Source: Bauldia litoralis
GTDB taxonomy: Bacteria; Pseudomonadota; Alphaproteobacteria; Rhizobiales; Kaistiaceae
Assembly (NCBI RefSeq): GCF_900104485.1
Contig: NZ_FMXQ01000008.1
Location: 124,001 to 188,000 of the forward strand
Length of the DNA: 64,000 nt
Reading direction: 5' to 3'
Of the stretch, positions 50,468 through 62,686 are shown piece by piece. The notes beneath the pieces were generated by a model. That model saw nothing but the letters and a program-made list of their open reading frames with translations, did not search any database and was not told the origin of the DNA. Numbering within the stretch: position 1 is the stretch's first letter; the number at the start of each line of letters is the position of its first letter. Position numbers and translations under genes: made by a program.

Positions 50468-51223
50468 CTAGCCGGAGGGCGGGGTCAGGCCACCGCCGCC
50501 CGATCCGCCGCCGCTGCCACCGCCGCCCGGTGTCTTGCCGCCACCGCCGGTGCCACCACCGCCGGTGCCGCCACCGCCACCGCCCGGGGGCAAGGGCGGT
50601 GGGCCGCCGGCGAAGGCGGCTGCCAGTTCGGGATAGCTCTCGGCCGGCGCCCAGCCCGGCGCGCCCGTCTTCCAGACCAGGTCGGTCCGGGCGACACTAC
50701 CTTGCTGAATGCGCTGGATCATCTCCTGAAGGGGCAGCGGGCCCACCGGTTGGCCGTTGACGGCGACGAAGTACTCGACATCGGTCTGCGGCAGCGGCGG
50801 CGGGCCGGGCGGCGTGGGGCCGGGGCCGGGCGGTGTCGGGCCAGGACCGGGCGGCGTCGGGCCGGGAGCCGGACCACTGCCGCCAGCCTGGAAGAACACG
50901 TCGCGCGTTCCGTCCGTGAACTGGAGCCGCATGGCGAGGCCGTTCTGCGACCAGACGCCCTGGAACTTGATCGGAGCGATACCGGGCTGGGCGAGCTGGA
51001 TTTCGCCCTGCGCGTTGTTGCCGCCGTCGGTCTGACCGGTCAGCGTGCCCTGATCGGAGCCGGAAATGGTTCCCTGAAGGGAGTTACCGTTCTGGCGCAA
51101 TTCAAGCGTCACGCCAGCGACGTCGCCAGTGCCCTGATACGTGCCGCTCATGTGATCGGCGGAGGCGGCTGAGCCCCAGAGCAACGTCAAAATGAAGAGG
51201 AGAACTGGACCTGCAATGCGCAT
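50468..51223 (-). CDS. Secreted GYF-domain protein with Pro-Gly repeats
   Basis: A 251-residue exported protein. Signal peptide (GPVLLFILTLLWGSAASA-D), then a beta-rich N-domain (MSGTYQGTGDVAGVTLELRQNGNSLQGTISGS...), a linker with three PGPTPPGPG-type repeats, a GYF_2-like domain (EYFVAVNGQPVGPLPLQEMIQRIQQGSVARTDLVWKTGAPGWAPAESYPELAA) and a Gly-rich tail (GGGGGGTGGGGTGGGG). GYF domains read proline-rich sequences, so the linker could be its own or a partner's ligand. GYF_2 domains are usually cytoplasmic in bacteria, so the signal peptide is notable. Function unknown. Confidence 0.78.
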   Translation of the reverse strand: MRIAGPVLLFILTLLWGSAASADHMSGTYQGTGDVAGVTLELRQNGNSLQGTISGSDQGTLTGQTDGGNNAQGEIQLAQPGIAPIKFQGVWSQNGLAMRLQFTDGTRDVFFQAGGSGPAPGPTPPGPGPTPPGPGPTPPGPPPLPQTDVEYFVAVNGQPVGPLPLQEMIQRIQQGSVARTDLVWKTGAPGWAPAESYPELAAAFAGGPPPLPPGGGGGGTGGGGTGGGGKTPGGGGSGGGSGGGGLTPPSG

Positions 51224-51405
51224 CGCTCACTCCGGCTTCTATCATAAAAACGGCATCCTAGCAGCGGCCGGACGCCGGGGACAGAGCGCGGGTTCGGGAG
51301 TTTTCTTTCGTCTTTGGAAGCCAATTATTTCAAATCGTGCGAAATTGGGTAACATTCCGCCGCGTAGCACCACCGCCATGAACTTCGGAAGCGAGATCGC
51401 CAGAC

Positions 51406-51873
51406 GTGAAAGCCCGACTTGACGCGATTGACTGGAAGATTCTCAAGGAACTTCAGGCGAATGGCAGGATCACCAACGTTGCGCTGGCGCAGCGCGTCGG
51501 TGTCTCGGCGCCGCCGTGCCTGCGCCGCGTCCGGGCACTGGAAGAGGCGGGCGTCATCGAGGGCTACAGGGCGCTGATCGATACGAAGGCGCTGGGCCTG
51601 ACCGTGAGCGCCTTTGCCCTGGTGGGGCTGTCGAGCCAGAGCCAGGCCGATCTTGCGGCCTTCGAGGAAAAGGTGCGGGAATGGCGGATCGTGCGCGAGT
51701 GCCACATGCTGTCCGGCGACATCGATTTCATCCTGAAATGTGTCGCACCGGATCTCGAAACCTTCCAGTCCTTCATCATCGAGGACCTGACGCGCTCGCC
51801 GCAGGTCGAGAGCGTGCGGACGTCGCTGGTCATTCGCCGGCTCAAGGATGAGCCGGCGGTGCCGATAAATTGA
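51406..51873 (+). CDS. lrp: Lrp/AsnC-family transcriptional regulator
   Basis: A 155-residue protein. HTH: LDAIDWKILKELQANGRITNVALAQRVGVSAPPCLRRVRALEEAGVI; then the RAM ligand-binding domain (AFALVGLSSQSQADLAAFEEKVREWRIVRECHMLSGDIDFILKC). These proteins form octamers and respond to amino acids. It starts at GTG 51406. In Rhizobiales an lrp gene precedes trxB-lsrB; here the GYF gene intervenes. It is convergent with greA, 18 bases after its stop. Confidence 0.92.
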   Translation: MKARLDAIDWKILKELQANGRITNVALAQRVGVSAPPCLRRVRALEEAGVIEGYRALIDTKALGLTVSAFALVGLSSQSQADLAAFEEKVREWRIVRECHMLSGDIDFILKCVAPDLETFQSFIIEDLTRSPQVESVRTSLVIRRLKDEPAVPIN

Positions 51874-51891
51874 TGGGCCGGGGAGGCGTCG

Positions 51892-52368
51892 TCAGCCGTA
51901 TTTGACGGAGATGATCTCGTAGGAGCGCGCGCCGCCGGGCGCCGCCACTTCGACGGTATCGTTCTTCGACTTGCCGATCAGGGCGCGCGCGATGGGCGAG
52001 GAGATCGAGATCTTGCCCTCCTTCACGTCGGCCTCGAGGTCGCCAACGATCTGATATTTCTTCTTTTCTTCCGTATCCTCGTCAACGAGGGTCACGGTCG
52101 CGCCGAACTTGATGGTCTTCGAGCCGGTCAGCTTGGCGACATCGATGATCTCGGCGCGCGAGAGCTTGTCTTCGAGCTCCATGATGCGCCCCTCGTTAAG
52201 GCCATGGGCTTCCTTCGCAGCGTGGTATTCGGCGTTCTCGGACAGGTCGCCATGGCCGCGGGCCTCGGCAATCTGTTCGATGATCCGCGGACGCTCCTCG
52301 GAGGTGCGCCGCTTCAACTCCAATTCCAGCGCCGCGTGTCCGGCTGCGGTCATTGGAACGTTTTCCAT
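51892..52368 (-). CDS. greA: Transcription elongation factor GreA
   Basis: A 158-residue protein with the N-terminal coiled-coil ([53 protein letters not shown]), whose tip [13 protein letters not shown] carries the acidic residues that stimulate RNA cleavage by stalled polymerase. The C-terminal FKBP-like domain ends [35 protein letters not shown]. Full length. It follows carB on the same strand by 120 bases, an arrangement common in alphaproteobacteria. Confidence 0.96.
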   Translation of the reverse strand: MENVPMTAAGHAALELELKRRTSEERPRIIEQIAEARGHGDLSENAEYHAAKEAHGLNEGRIMELEDKLSRAEIIDVAKLTGSKTIKFGATVTLVDEDTEEKKKYQIVGDLEADVKEGKISISSPIARALIGKSKNDTVEVAAPGGARSYEIISVKYG

Positions 52369-52488
52369 TACCCTTCAACCTCGTTCTTGGTCGGCTTGCT
52401 TGCCGATTCCGTGCTCAGTCATACCACAAGGCCCGCATTCCATTCCTGCTGGAACACCGCGACCCGATTCAGTTTTTGGTGGTCTTGG

Positions 52489-55821
<3,333 letters not shown>

Positions 55822-56045
55822 GGGGCTCCAGGCGCGAACGAAACCCCGGGGCGGCGATTCCGACCGGGGCCAAGGCGAAAATATGAGGCTGGAGGCGGCT
55901 TATAGGGGAAATGGGCGGCGGGGGGAAGATGGGCGGGCGTTATTGGCTGCGACATCGCCTGGCGGGATTTCCGGGGGTTTCGGACCCGGCACGCGGTGAC
56001 CATGTAAGGAGATACGGAAATCAGGTTCAGCCGAAGAGTGAGATC

Positions 56046-56432
56046 ATGGCCTATTATTTTGCCAAGACCGTCGATATGCCGTTCGACGCGGCGATCGAAG
56101 CGGTTACCGCGGCGCTGGCGGAACGCGGCTTCGGCGTGCTGACCACTATCGACGTCCAGGCGACGATGAAGAAGAAAATCGACGCCGACATGCCGCCCTA
56201 CACCATCCTCGGCGCCTGCAACCCCGGATTCGCCTTCGAGGCTCTCCAGGCCGAGGACAAGATCGGGACGATGCTGCCGTGCAACGTCATTGTTCGCGCG
56301 ACGGAGGACGGCAAGGTCGAGGTCGCGGCAGTCGATCCGGTCGCGTCCATGCAGGCGGTCGGCAGTTCCGCGCTGGGCAAGATCGCAGGCGAAGTGCAGC
56401 AGCGGCTGAAGGATACCGTCGACAGCCTTTGA
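56046..56432 (+). CDS. DUF302 domain protein
   Basis: A 128-residue protein: MAYYFAKTVDMPFDAAIEAVTAALAERGFGVLTTIDVQATMKKKIDADMPPYTILGACNPGFAFEALQAEDKIGTMLPCNVIVRATEDGKVEVAAVDP covers nearly the whole DUF302 fold, with the two conserved cysteines. The family is cytoplasmic here (no signal) and has no known reaction. The start at 56046 is chosen because upstream codons are not family-like. Confidence 0.88.
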   Translation: MAYYFAKTVDMPFDAAIEAVTAALAERGFGVLTTIDVQATMKKKIDADMPPYTILGACNPGFAFEALQAEDKIGTMLPCNVIVRATEDGKVEVAAVDPVASMQAVGSSALGKIAGEVQQRLKDTVDSL

Positions 56433-56528
56433 CCGCACTCGAGCGATCGGCGGAACGCTCCGGCCCCGATTGACGTTTCATTCTTCGCCGTCGAATGTCG
56501 GTCGGTTTCAAGGCTCAGGAGCAGACAC

Positions 56529-57449
56529 GTGAAGTGGCGCGGGCGACGGCAGAGCAGCAATATTGAGGACCGTCGCGGCAGCAGCGGCGGATTCGGCGGT
56601 TTCGGCCGCAGTGGCGGTTCCCGGATCGGCCTGCCGACCGGTCGGGCGCGCGCCGGCGGCGGACTCGGGATCGGCGCGATCGTCGTGATCCTGATTGTCG
56701 CCTGGATTGCCGGGATCAACCCGCTTGAACTCCTCAGCGGCGGCGGTGGCGGCGGTCCCGTCGTGACTGGCCAGCCCAGCCGGCAACAGGCGCCGACGGG
56801 CACCCCCGACGATGCCGGCGGGCAGTTCGTCGCCGTGGTGCTCGCCGATACGGAGAGCACTTGGCAGCGCATTTTCCGCGAAGGCGGTGAGACCTACAAA
56901 GAGCCCATCCTGGTGCTCTTTTCGGGGCAGACATCGTCGGCCTGCGGCTTTGCCAGCGCGGCGACCGGGCCGTTCTACTGCCCGGGCGACCAGAAGGTTT
57001 ACATCGACCTCGACTTCTACCGCGAACTCCGCGACCGCTTCGACGCGCCCGGCGATTTCGCCCAGGCCTATGTCATCGCCCACGAGATCGGCCACCACAT
57101 CCAGAACCTTCTTGGTGTGCTTCCCGACGTCAATGCGGCGCGACAGAAGGCGAGCAAGGCCAAGGCGAACGAATTGTCGGTGCGGCTCGAACTCCAGGCC
57201 GATTGCCTGGCCGGCATCTGGGCGCATGACGCCGAGACGCGAGACGTTCTCGAAGTCGGCGACATTGACGAGGCGCTGAACGCCGCCGCCCAGATCGGCG
57301 ATGACGCGATCCAGCAGCGCACCCAGGGCTATGTCGTCCCGGAGAGCTTTAACCACGGCTCCTCGGCGCAGCGCAGCCGGTGGTTCAAACGCGGCTTCGA
57401 GCAGGGTAACCTCGACGCCTGCGATACCTTCGGTCCGGCGAATATCTGA
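56529..57449 (+). CDS. ypfJ: Neutral zinc metallopeptidase, YpfJ family
   Basis: A 306-residue protein starting at GTG: KWRGRRQSSNIEDRRG, a Gly-rich linker, one membrane helix (GLGIGAIVVILIVAWIAGI), and a periplasmic domain with FYCPGDQKVYIDLDFYRELRDRF and AYVIAHEIGHHIQNLLG, where HEIGH is the zinc motif; LELQADCLAGIWAH carries the likely third ligand. Two to three conserved cysteines. All family features are present. Substrate unknown. Confidence 0.92.
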   Translation: MKWRGRRQSSNIEDRRGSSGGFGGFGRSGGSRIGLPTGRARAGGGLGIGAIVVILIVAWIAGINPLELLSGGGGGGPVVTGQPSRQQAPTGTPDDAGGQFVAVVLADTESTWQRIFREGGETYKEPILVLFSGQTSSACGFASAATGPFYCPGDQKVYIDLDFYRELRDRFDAPGDFAQAYVIAHEIGHHIQNLLGVLPDVNAARQKASKAKANELSVRLELQADCLAGIWAHDAETRDVLEVGDIDEALNAAAQIGDDAIQQRTQGYVVPESFNHGSSAQRSRWFKRGFEQGNLDACDTFGPANI

Positions 57450-57489
57450 TCTCGCCGGGCGAGCCGCGTTGCCTTCAGGGGAGGAATCC

Positions 57490-57933
57490 ATGCGGAAAGC
57501 GACGGGAGCTGCGCTCCTTCTGTCCCTCGGGCTTGCTGTACCGGCGGCGGCGCAATCGAGCCCGCCCGATCTCGGCGGCGACTGGGCCTGCGACGCCACG
57601 CCGATGCTGATCCGTGGCGAGTGGACGACGCTGACCTACGCAATCACCATCGCCGACCAGCGAGACGCGCTGTTCACCGCCGAGATGGACTGGTCGCTGC
57701 CGCCGGATAACGACGTCACCGGCAACCAGGCGGGCACCTCGTCCTTCAGCGGCACGATCAAGGCGCTCGGCGTCATCGGCTGGGACAACGAGACCGTCGA
57801 CATGGTCGCCTTCGGCGACGGACACCGGCACCACGGCACCCTGGTCGACGCCAACACCATCCGCTTCGTCCACAGCGAAACCGGCGACGACGCCTGGGTG
57901 GCGCGATCGGTCTGCCGGCGCGAGGGCGGCTGA
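57490..57933 (+). CDS. Secreted hypothetical protein, 147 aa
   Basis: GGGGAGGAA lies about 4 bases ahead of the ATG at 57490. The product has a signal peptide (LLLSLGLAVPAAA-Q) and a mature domain with DLGGDWACDATPMLIRGEWTTLTYAITIADQRDALFTAEMDWSLP and DTIRFVHSETGDDAWVARSVCRREG-type strands, a small beta-barrel with one likely disulphide. Weakly reminiscent of lipocalin-like or DUF proteins in Rhizobiales; not named. It follows ypfJ by 40 bases and may be in its operon. Confidence 0.65.
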   Translation: MRKATGAALLLSLGLAVPAAAQSSPPDLGGDWACDATPMLIRGEWTTLTYAITIADQRDALFTAEMDWSLPPDNDVTGNQAGTSSFSGTIKALGVIGWDNETVDMVAFGDGHRHHGTLVDANTIRFVHSETGDDAWVARSVCRREGG

Positions 57934-58014
57934 TCGAAAGCGCCCGGCCGCTGCGCATGTCATGCGGGCGACGGCAGGTGTTATCTTCGGCAGCGTCGAA
58001 GTCGGAGGTCTCCC

Positions 58015-58554
58015 ATGCCGAGTGACACCATCGCAGAACTCGCAAGCCGGCTGCTGGCGCTGGACGAGGGCGACCTGACGCCGCGGGAAAAAGCCGTGAT
58101 CGAGCGGGCGGCGCGGCGGTTGGCCGTGTCCCGCAACATCAACGTCGAGTTCCAGGAGAGCTTCACCTTCGGTCAGCGGGTCGCCGATCGGGTCGCCGAG
58201 ATCGGCGGATCCTGGACCTTCATCATCGGCTTCCTGACGTTCGTGGCGCTGTGGATGCTGCTCAACACCTGGCTCGTCTTCGCCCGGCCATTCGATCCCT
58301 ATCCCTTCATCTTCCTCAACCTGATCCTGTCGCTGCTCGCCGCGGTCCAGGCGCCGGTGATCATCATGTCGCAGAACCGGCAGGCGGCGAAGGATCGCCT
58401 CAGCGCCGCCCACGACTACGAGGTCAATCTCAAGGCCGAGATCGAGATCGCCGCGCTGCACGAGAAGCTCGACCAGATCCGGGCGCACGAACTGGCGATG
58501 CTGGTCGAGAGGACCTGCGGTCCGCAGGCCTCCTCGACCGAAAGCAGCAAGTAG
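58015..58554 (+). CDS. DUF1003 family membrane protein
   Basis: A 179-residue protein with two membrane helices (WTFIIGFLTFVALWMLLNTW and FIFLNLILSLLAAVQAPVIIMSQN). The family core GQRVADRVAEIGGSWTFIIGF, FDPYPFIFLNLILS and MSQNRQAAKDRLSAAHDYEVNLKAEIEI is complete, with a C-terminal coiled coil. Many copies are encoded near CorA-like transporters or stress genes. Function not established. Confidence 0.9.
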   Translation: MPSDTIAELASRLLALDEGDLTPREKAVIERAARRLAVSRNINVEFQESFTFGQRVADRVAEIGGSWTFIIGFLTFVALWMLLNTWLVFARPFDPYPFIFLNLILSLLAAVQAPVIIMSQNRQAAKDRLSAAHDYEVNLKAEIEIAALHEKLDQIRAHELAMLVERTCGPQASSTESSK

Positions 58555-58776
58555 GACCGTGTCCCTGCCGGGCTTTTGAGCACGGCCGTGCCGCGCCGAT
58601 AGGCGTCTGATCCTCGCCGTGCGCAACGGCGGGGCGCATGCGAGCAGCGCTTCTGGCCATACCGCCCCAGGGTCCGGCGTATGTCCGATCTGGTCTTCTT
58701 ATTGCTTTGCATGGAGGGAGGCAGCGCGGCTTCGCGCGGCCACGGTTCGCGATTGCAGACTCTTGAGGTGACCTCC

Positions 58777-59745
58777 ATGACCCGCAAAGTTCCCGTCATC
58801 GACCTCACCGATTTCCGTACCGGTCGAGACAAGCAGGCAGTGGTCGAACAGGTGGCCGATGCCTGTCGGTCGATCGGCTTCCTGGTGATCTCCGGCCACG
58901 GCGTTCCGGCCGAGATGTTCGACGCGATGCTCGGTGTCTCCAAGGGCTTCTTCGATCTTCCGGTGGAGACGAAGAAGCGGGCGATACCGGCGGACGGTTC
59001 GTTCCGCGGCTACTCGGAACTGGCCAACATGTCGCTTGGCCAGTCGCTCGGCGACGACGCGCCGCCCGATCTGCGTGAGGGCTTCAGCGTCAATCGCGTG
59101 CAGGACAAGAGCGACCCGTATTACAGCAACCCGGCCGCGGGAAAGCTGTTCGCTCCCAATGTCTGGCCCGACCCGGAGGATGTCCCCGGCTTCGAGCAGG
59201 CCTTTTCGGACTATTACCTGGCGATGGAGGGGGTGGCGACGACGCTGATGCGTATCTTCGCGCTGGCCCTCGAACTGCCGGAGGACTTCTTCGACGCCAA
59301 GGTCGACAAGCACTTCACCAACCTCGTCGCCTACCACTATCCACCGATGCCGGCGGCGCCGAAGCCCGGCCAGTTGCGCGGCGGCGCCCACACCGATTTC
59401 GGCAGCCTGACGCTGGTCTACGGTCACCCGTCGGTCAGTGGCCTGCAGGTGTGGGATGGCAGCGAATGGGAAGACGTGCCGGTCGAGCCGGGCACGCTTG
59501 TGGTCAACCTCGGCGACCTGATGGCCCAGTGGACCAACGACCTGTGGGTGTCGACGCTCCACCGCGTCGCCAACCCGCCGGAGTCCGAGTGGGACAAGGC
59601 GCGCTACTCGCTGATCTTCTTCCACCAGCCCAATTACGACTGCGTGATCGAGAGCCTCGATCAGGTCAACCCGGCCAAGTACCCGCCGACGACATCGGGC
59701 GAGCACCTGCGCCGGAAAATCCTGGCCATGCGCGTCGCTGCATAG
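58777..59745 (+). CDS. 2-oxoglutarate/Fe(II) oxygenase, isopenicillin-N-synthase family
   Basis: A 322-residue enzyme. From MTRKVPVIDLTDF it has the N-terminal DIOX_N domain (ADACRSIGFLVISGHGVPAEMFDAML), and a C-terminal jelly roll with GGAHTDFGSLTLVYG (His and Asp of the iron site), STLHRVANPP (second His) and KARYSLIFFHQPNYD (Arg for 2-oxoglutarate). The open frame reaches 58681, but the start at 58777 matches family length. The next gene, 23 bases on, is a transporter binding protein, so the pair may import and oxidise the same small molecule. Substrate unknown. Confidence 0.85.
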   Translation: MTRKVPVIDLTDFRTGRDKQAVVEQVADACRSIGFLVISGHGVPAEMFDAMLGVSKGFFDLPVETKKRAIPADGSFRGYSELANMSLGQSLGDDAPPDLREGFSVNRVQDKSDPYYSNPAAGKLFAPNVWPDPEDVPGFEQAFSDYYLAMEGVATTLMRIFALALELPEDFFDAKVDKHFTNLVAYHYPPMPAAPKPGQLRGGAHTDFGSLTLVYGHPSVSGLQVWDGSEWEDVPVEPGTLVVNLGDLMAQWTNDLWVSTLHRVANPPESEWDKARYSLIFFHQPNYDCVIESLDQVNPAKYPPTTSGEHLRRKILAMRVAA

Positions 59746-59768
59746 CCAACAGAGAGGAGTTCGGACCA

Positions 59769-60755
59769 ATGAGCCTGAAGCATATGGCGGTGGCGGGATA
59801 CGTGGCCCTCGCAATCGCGGCGGCGCTGCCCGCCTTCGCCGCCGACAAGGTGACCTTCGGCACCAACTGGACGGCGCAGGCCGAACATGGCGGCTTCTAC
59901 TACGCCAAGGCCTACGGCATCTACGAGGAGTACGGTCTCGACGTCGAGATCAAGCCCGGCGGTCCGCAGGTCAACACGCCGGCCCTGCTGATCGGCGGAC
60001 AGCTCGACTTCGCCATGCTGTCCGGCTCGTTCAATCCGCTCAACATGGTGCGGGAGAACATCCCCTATATCGCGGTCGCCGCGACTTTCCAGAAAGATCC
60101 GCAAATCCTTCTTGCCCACGCCGACCAGGGGCTCACGAAGCTGTCGGAACTGAAGGACAAGCCGATCTTCATCGCTGCCGGGGCGCATGAGACCTTCTGG
60201 CAGTTCCTGCGGGTCAAGTTCGGCTTCAGCGACGAGCAGATTCGTCCCTACGCCTACAGCATCGCTCCCTTCCTCGCCGATCCGACCGCGATCCAGCAGG
60301 GCTATGTCACCAACGAGCCGTTCCGGGCGCGCGAGGCGGGAATCGAGCCGGAGGTCTTCCTGCTCGCCGACAACGGCTACGGCTCCTACGCGACGCTGAT
60401 CGGCACGTCGATCCAGATGGTCGAAGACCACCCCGATCTGGTCCAGCGCTTCGTCGATGCCTCGATCAAGGGCTGGTATGGGTATCTGACCTCGGAGCGG
60501 TCGAAGGCCGACGCGCTCATCCTCGCCGACAATCCTGACTATTCGCTGGACAAGGCCGACGAAGCGGTCGCGGCGATGAATGCGTTTGAGCTGGCTACCG
60601 GCGGCGACGCCGAGACCCTCGGGATCGGCGTGATGACCGACGAACGCTGGCAGGCCTTTTTCGAGACCATGGTCGAAGCCGGCGTCTATCCGGCCGACCT
60701 GGACTGGCAGAAGGGCTACACCCTGCAGTTCGTCAACAAGGGCGTCGGCATGTAG
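59769..60755 (+). CDS. NMT1/THI5-type ABC substrate-binding protein (orphan)
   Basis: A 328-residue periplasmic protein. Signal peptide MAVAGYVALAIAAALPAFA-A, then VTFGTNWTAQAEHGGFYYAKAYGIYEEYGLDVEIKPGGP, LLIGGQLDFAMLSGSFNPLNMV and GYVTNEPFRAREAGIEPEVFLL, the NMT1-type fold that binds pyrimidine-like, riboflavin-like or sulfonate ligands. AGAGGAG lies about 8 bases before the ATG. No permease or ATPase gene follows; the next gene is carA on the other strand. The oxygenase gene upstream is the only operon partner. Confidence 0.85.
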   Translation: MSLKHMAVAGYVALAIAAALPAFAADKVTFGTNWTAQAEHGGFYYAKAYGIYEEYGLDVEIKPGGPQVNTPALLIGGQLDFAMLSGSFNPLNMVRENIPYIAVAATFQKDPQILLAHADQGLTKLSELKDKPIFIAAGAHETFWQFLRVKFGFSDEQIRPYAYSIAPFLADPTAIQQGYVTNEPFRAREAGIEPEVFLLADNGYGSYATLIGTSIQMVEDHPDLVQRFVDASIKGWYGYLTSERSKADALILADNPDYSLDKADEAVAAMNAFELATGGDAETLGIGVMTDERWQAFFETMVEAGVYPADLDWQKGYTLQFVNKGVGM

Positions 60756-60818
60756 CGCGCCGGTCAACCATGCCTGCGCCGATCGTGCTCGGCGCAGGAG
60801 CGGCCGCTCGGGTCGGCG

Positions 60819-62018
60819 TCAGCCCTTGGCGTCCATCATGTCGGTGAAGCGCTCGAACAGGTAGCGCGAGTCGCGGGGGCCCGGGGAGGCTTCCGGGTGA
60901 TACTGGACCGAGAAGACCGGACGGTCGCCGAGCCGCAACCCGCAATTCGAACCATCGAACAGCGACACATGGGTCTGTTCGACGCCGGCCGGCAGCGTGT
61001 CGGTGTCGACGGCGAAGCCGTGGTTCATCGAGGTGATCTCGACCTTGCCGGTGGTCAGGTCCTTGACCGGGTGGTTGGCTCCGTGATGGCCCTGGTGCAT
61101 CTTCACCGTCTTGCCGCCCAGCGCGATGCCGAGCATCTGGTGGCCGAGGCAGATGCCGAAGGTCGGCGTGCCGGAGTCGACGACATGGCGGATGGCCGGC
61201 ACGGCATAGGCGCCAGTCGCCTCCGGGTCGCCGGGGCCATTGGAGAGGAAGACGCCGTCCGGCTTGTGGGCGAGGATCTCCTCGCCGGTGGCGGTCGCCG
61301 GCAGCACCGTCACCCGGCAGCCATGGTCGGCGAGCAGCCGCAGGATGTTGCGCTTGATGCCGTAGTCGACCGCGACGACATGATGGCGCGGCGATTCCAT
61401 CCGGCCATAGCCCTTGTCCCACTGCCAGGAGGTCTCGTCCCAAGTGTAGGTCTGGGCGGTGGTGATGTCCTTGGCCAGGTCCATGCCGACCAGCCCCGGC
61501 CAACCCTTGGCCTCGGCCTTGAGCCGGGCAAGGTCGAAATCGCCGCGGCGGTCGTGGACGATGATCGCGTCGGCGGCGCCCTTGGTGCGGATCAGGGTGG
61601 TCAGCGCCCGGGTGTCGATGCCGGCGAGGCCGATGATGCCGCGGGCCCGCAGCCACTGGTCGAAGTCCCGCGTCGCGCGGTAGTTCGACGGATCGGTGAT
61701 GTCGGTCTTCAGCACGCAGCCGCGCACGCCGGAGGAGGCAGCCATGTTGACCGTCTCGATGTCCTCGTCGTTGACGCCGACATTGCCGATATGCGGAAAG
61801 GTGAAGGTGATGATCTGGCCGGCATAGGAGGGATCGGTGAGGATCTCCTGGTAGCCGGTCATCGCGGTGTTGAAGCAGACCTCTCCGGTCGCTTCGCCCT
61901 CGGCGCCGATTCCCTGTCCTTCGATCACCGTGCCGTCGGCAAGGATCAGAACGGCGGTCGGGCGTGGCTCAGTCCAGCCTGAATCGGGCATCTTGATTTC
62001 CGCGGGTGTTGGAACCAT
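60819..62018 (-). CDS. carA: Carbamoyl-phosphate synthase small subunit (glutaminase)
   Basis: A 399-residue protein. The N-domain contains ADGTVIEGQGIGAEGEATGEVCFNTAMTGYQEILTDPSYAGQIITFTFPHIGN; the class I glutamine amidotransferase domain has VFLSNGPGDPEAT, the nucleophile GICLGHQMLGIALGG, and the His-Glu pair in VQYHPEASPGPRDS. It supplies ammonia to CarB through the tunnel. The start at 62018 gives the usual length; the upstream ATG (62072) adds unrelated residues. The 195-base divergent region with yqeY carries an AT-rich stretch suitable for promoters. Confidence 0.97.
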   Translation of the reverse strand: MVPTPAEIKMPDSGWTEPRPTAVLILADGTVIEGQGIGAEGEATGEVCFNTAMTGYQEILTDPSYAGQIITFTFPHIGNVGVNDEDIETVNMAASSGVRGCVLKTDITDPSNYRATRDFDQWLRARGIIGLAGIDTRALTTLIRTKGAADAIIVHDRRGDFDLARLKAEAKGWPGLVGMDLAKDITTAQTYTWDETSWQWDKGYGRMESPRHHVVAVDYGIKRNILRLLADHGCRVTVLPATATGEEILAHKPDGVFLSNGPGDPEATGAYAVPAIRHVVDSGTPTFGICLGHQMLGIALGGKTVKMHQGHHGANHPVKDLTTGKVEITSMNHGFAVDTDTLPAGVEQTHVSLFDGSNCGLRLGDRPVFSVQYHPEASPGPRDSRYLFERFTDMMDAKG

Positions 62019-62212
62019 ATGATTGCGCCGATGGGTAATCGGCACGAACGCGCTGATGATGCGCGGGGCCAAAGTAGGTGAGCCGTATCATCGCGTCAAC
62101 TGTGGACCAAAATACAAAGTCCAGTTGAATCAGATACTTACGGACGATCGAAAAGTTGCGCGTGGAAGCGCGCGGGGTTATCCTCGCGCGTCGCGCCACC
62201 AGGAGGCTCGGA

Positions 62213-62662
62213 ATGCGTGAGCAGATCAATGCGGCTCTCAAACAGTCGACGCTCGACAAGAACAAGCGGAAGGTTTCCACCTTACGCCTGATAAATGCGG
62301 CGATTCTGGACCGCGACATCGCGGCGCGGGGGGCTGGCAGGGATCCGGTCAGCGACGAGGACATCCTCGAAATCCTGACCAAGATGATTCGCCAGCGCCT
62401 TGAATCCGCCAAGACCTACGAGGAGGGCAACCGCCTCGACCTGGCCGAGCAGGAACTCGAGGAAATCGCGATCATCAAGGCCTTCCTGCCCGCACAGCTC
62501 GACGAGGACGAGGTTCGCTCGGCCTGCGCCGATCTGGTCAAGGAGACCAACGCCAAGGGCCTGCGCGACATCGGCCGCTGCATGCAGACGCTGAAATCGC
62601 GCTACCAGGGCCGCATGGACTTCGGCAAGGCCAGCACCGTGGTGAAGGGCCTGCTGAGCTAA
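62213..62662 (+). CDS. yqeY: GatB/YqeY domain protein
   Basis: A 149-residue protein. MREQINAALKQSTLDKNKRKVSTLRLINAAILDRDIAARG, RQRLESAKTYEEGNRLDLAEQELEEIAIIKAFLPAQLDEDEVR and LRDIGRCMQTLKSRYQGRMDFGKASTVVKGLL match YqeY throughout. It resembles the tRNA-binding tail of GatB and may bind tRNA or assist amidation. AGGAGG 6 bases ahead fixes the start. It is divergent from carA, as in many Rhizobiales. Confidence 0.95.
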   Translation: MREQINAALKQSTLDKNKRKVSTLRLINAAILDRDIAARGAGRDPVSDEDILEILTKMIRQRLESAKTYEEGNRLDLAEQELEEIAIIKAFLPAQLDEDEVRSACADLVKETNAKGLRDIGRCMQTLKSRYQGRMDFGKASTVVKGLLS

Positions 62663-62686
62663 GCGGGCCTCGATCGACCGTGAGGC

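Noticed and set aside
62103-62123. TGGAC-N11-GTCCA inverted repeat in the carA-yqeY gap as an operator
   Set aside because: Only five-base arms, no known regulator half-site and no second copy; expected by chance in this much sequence.
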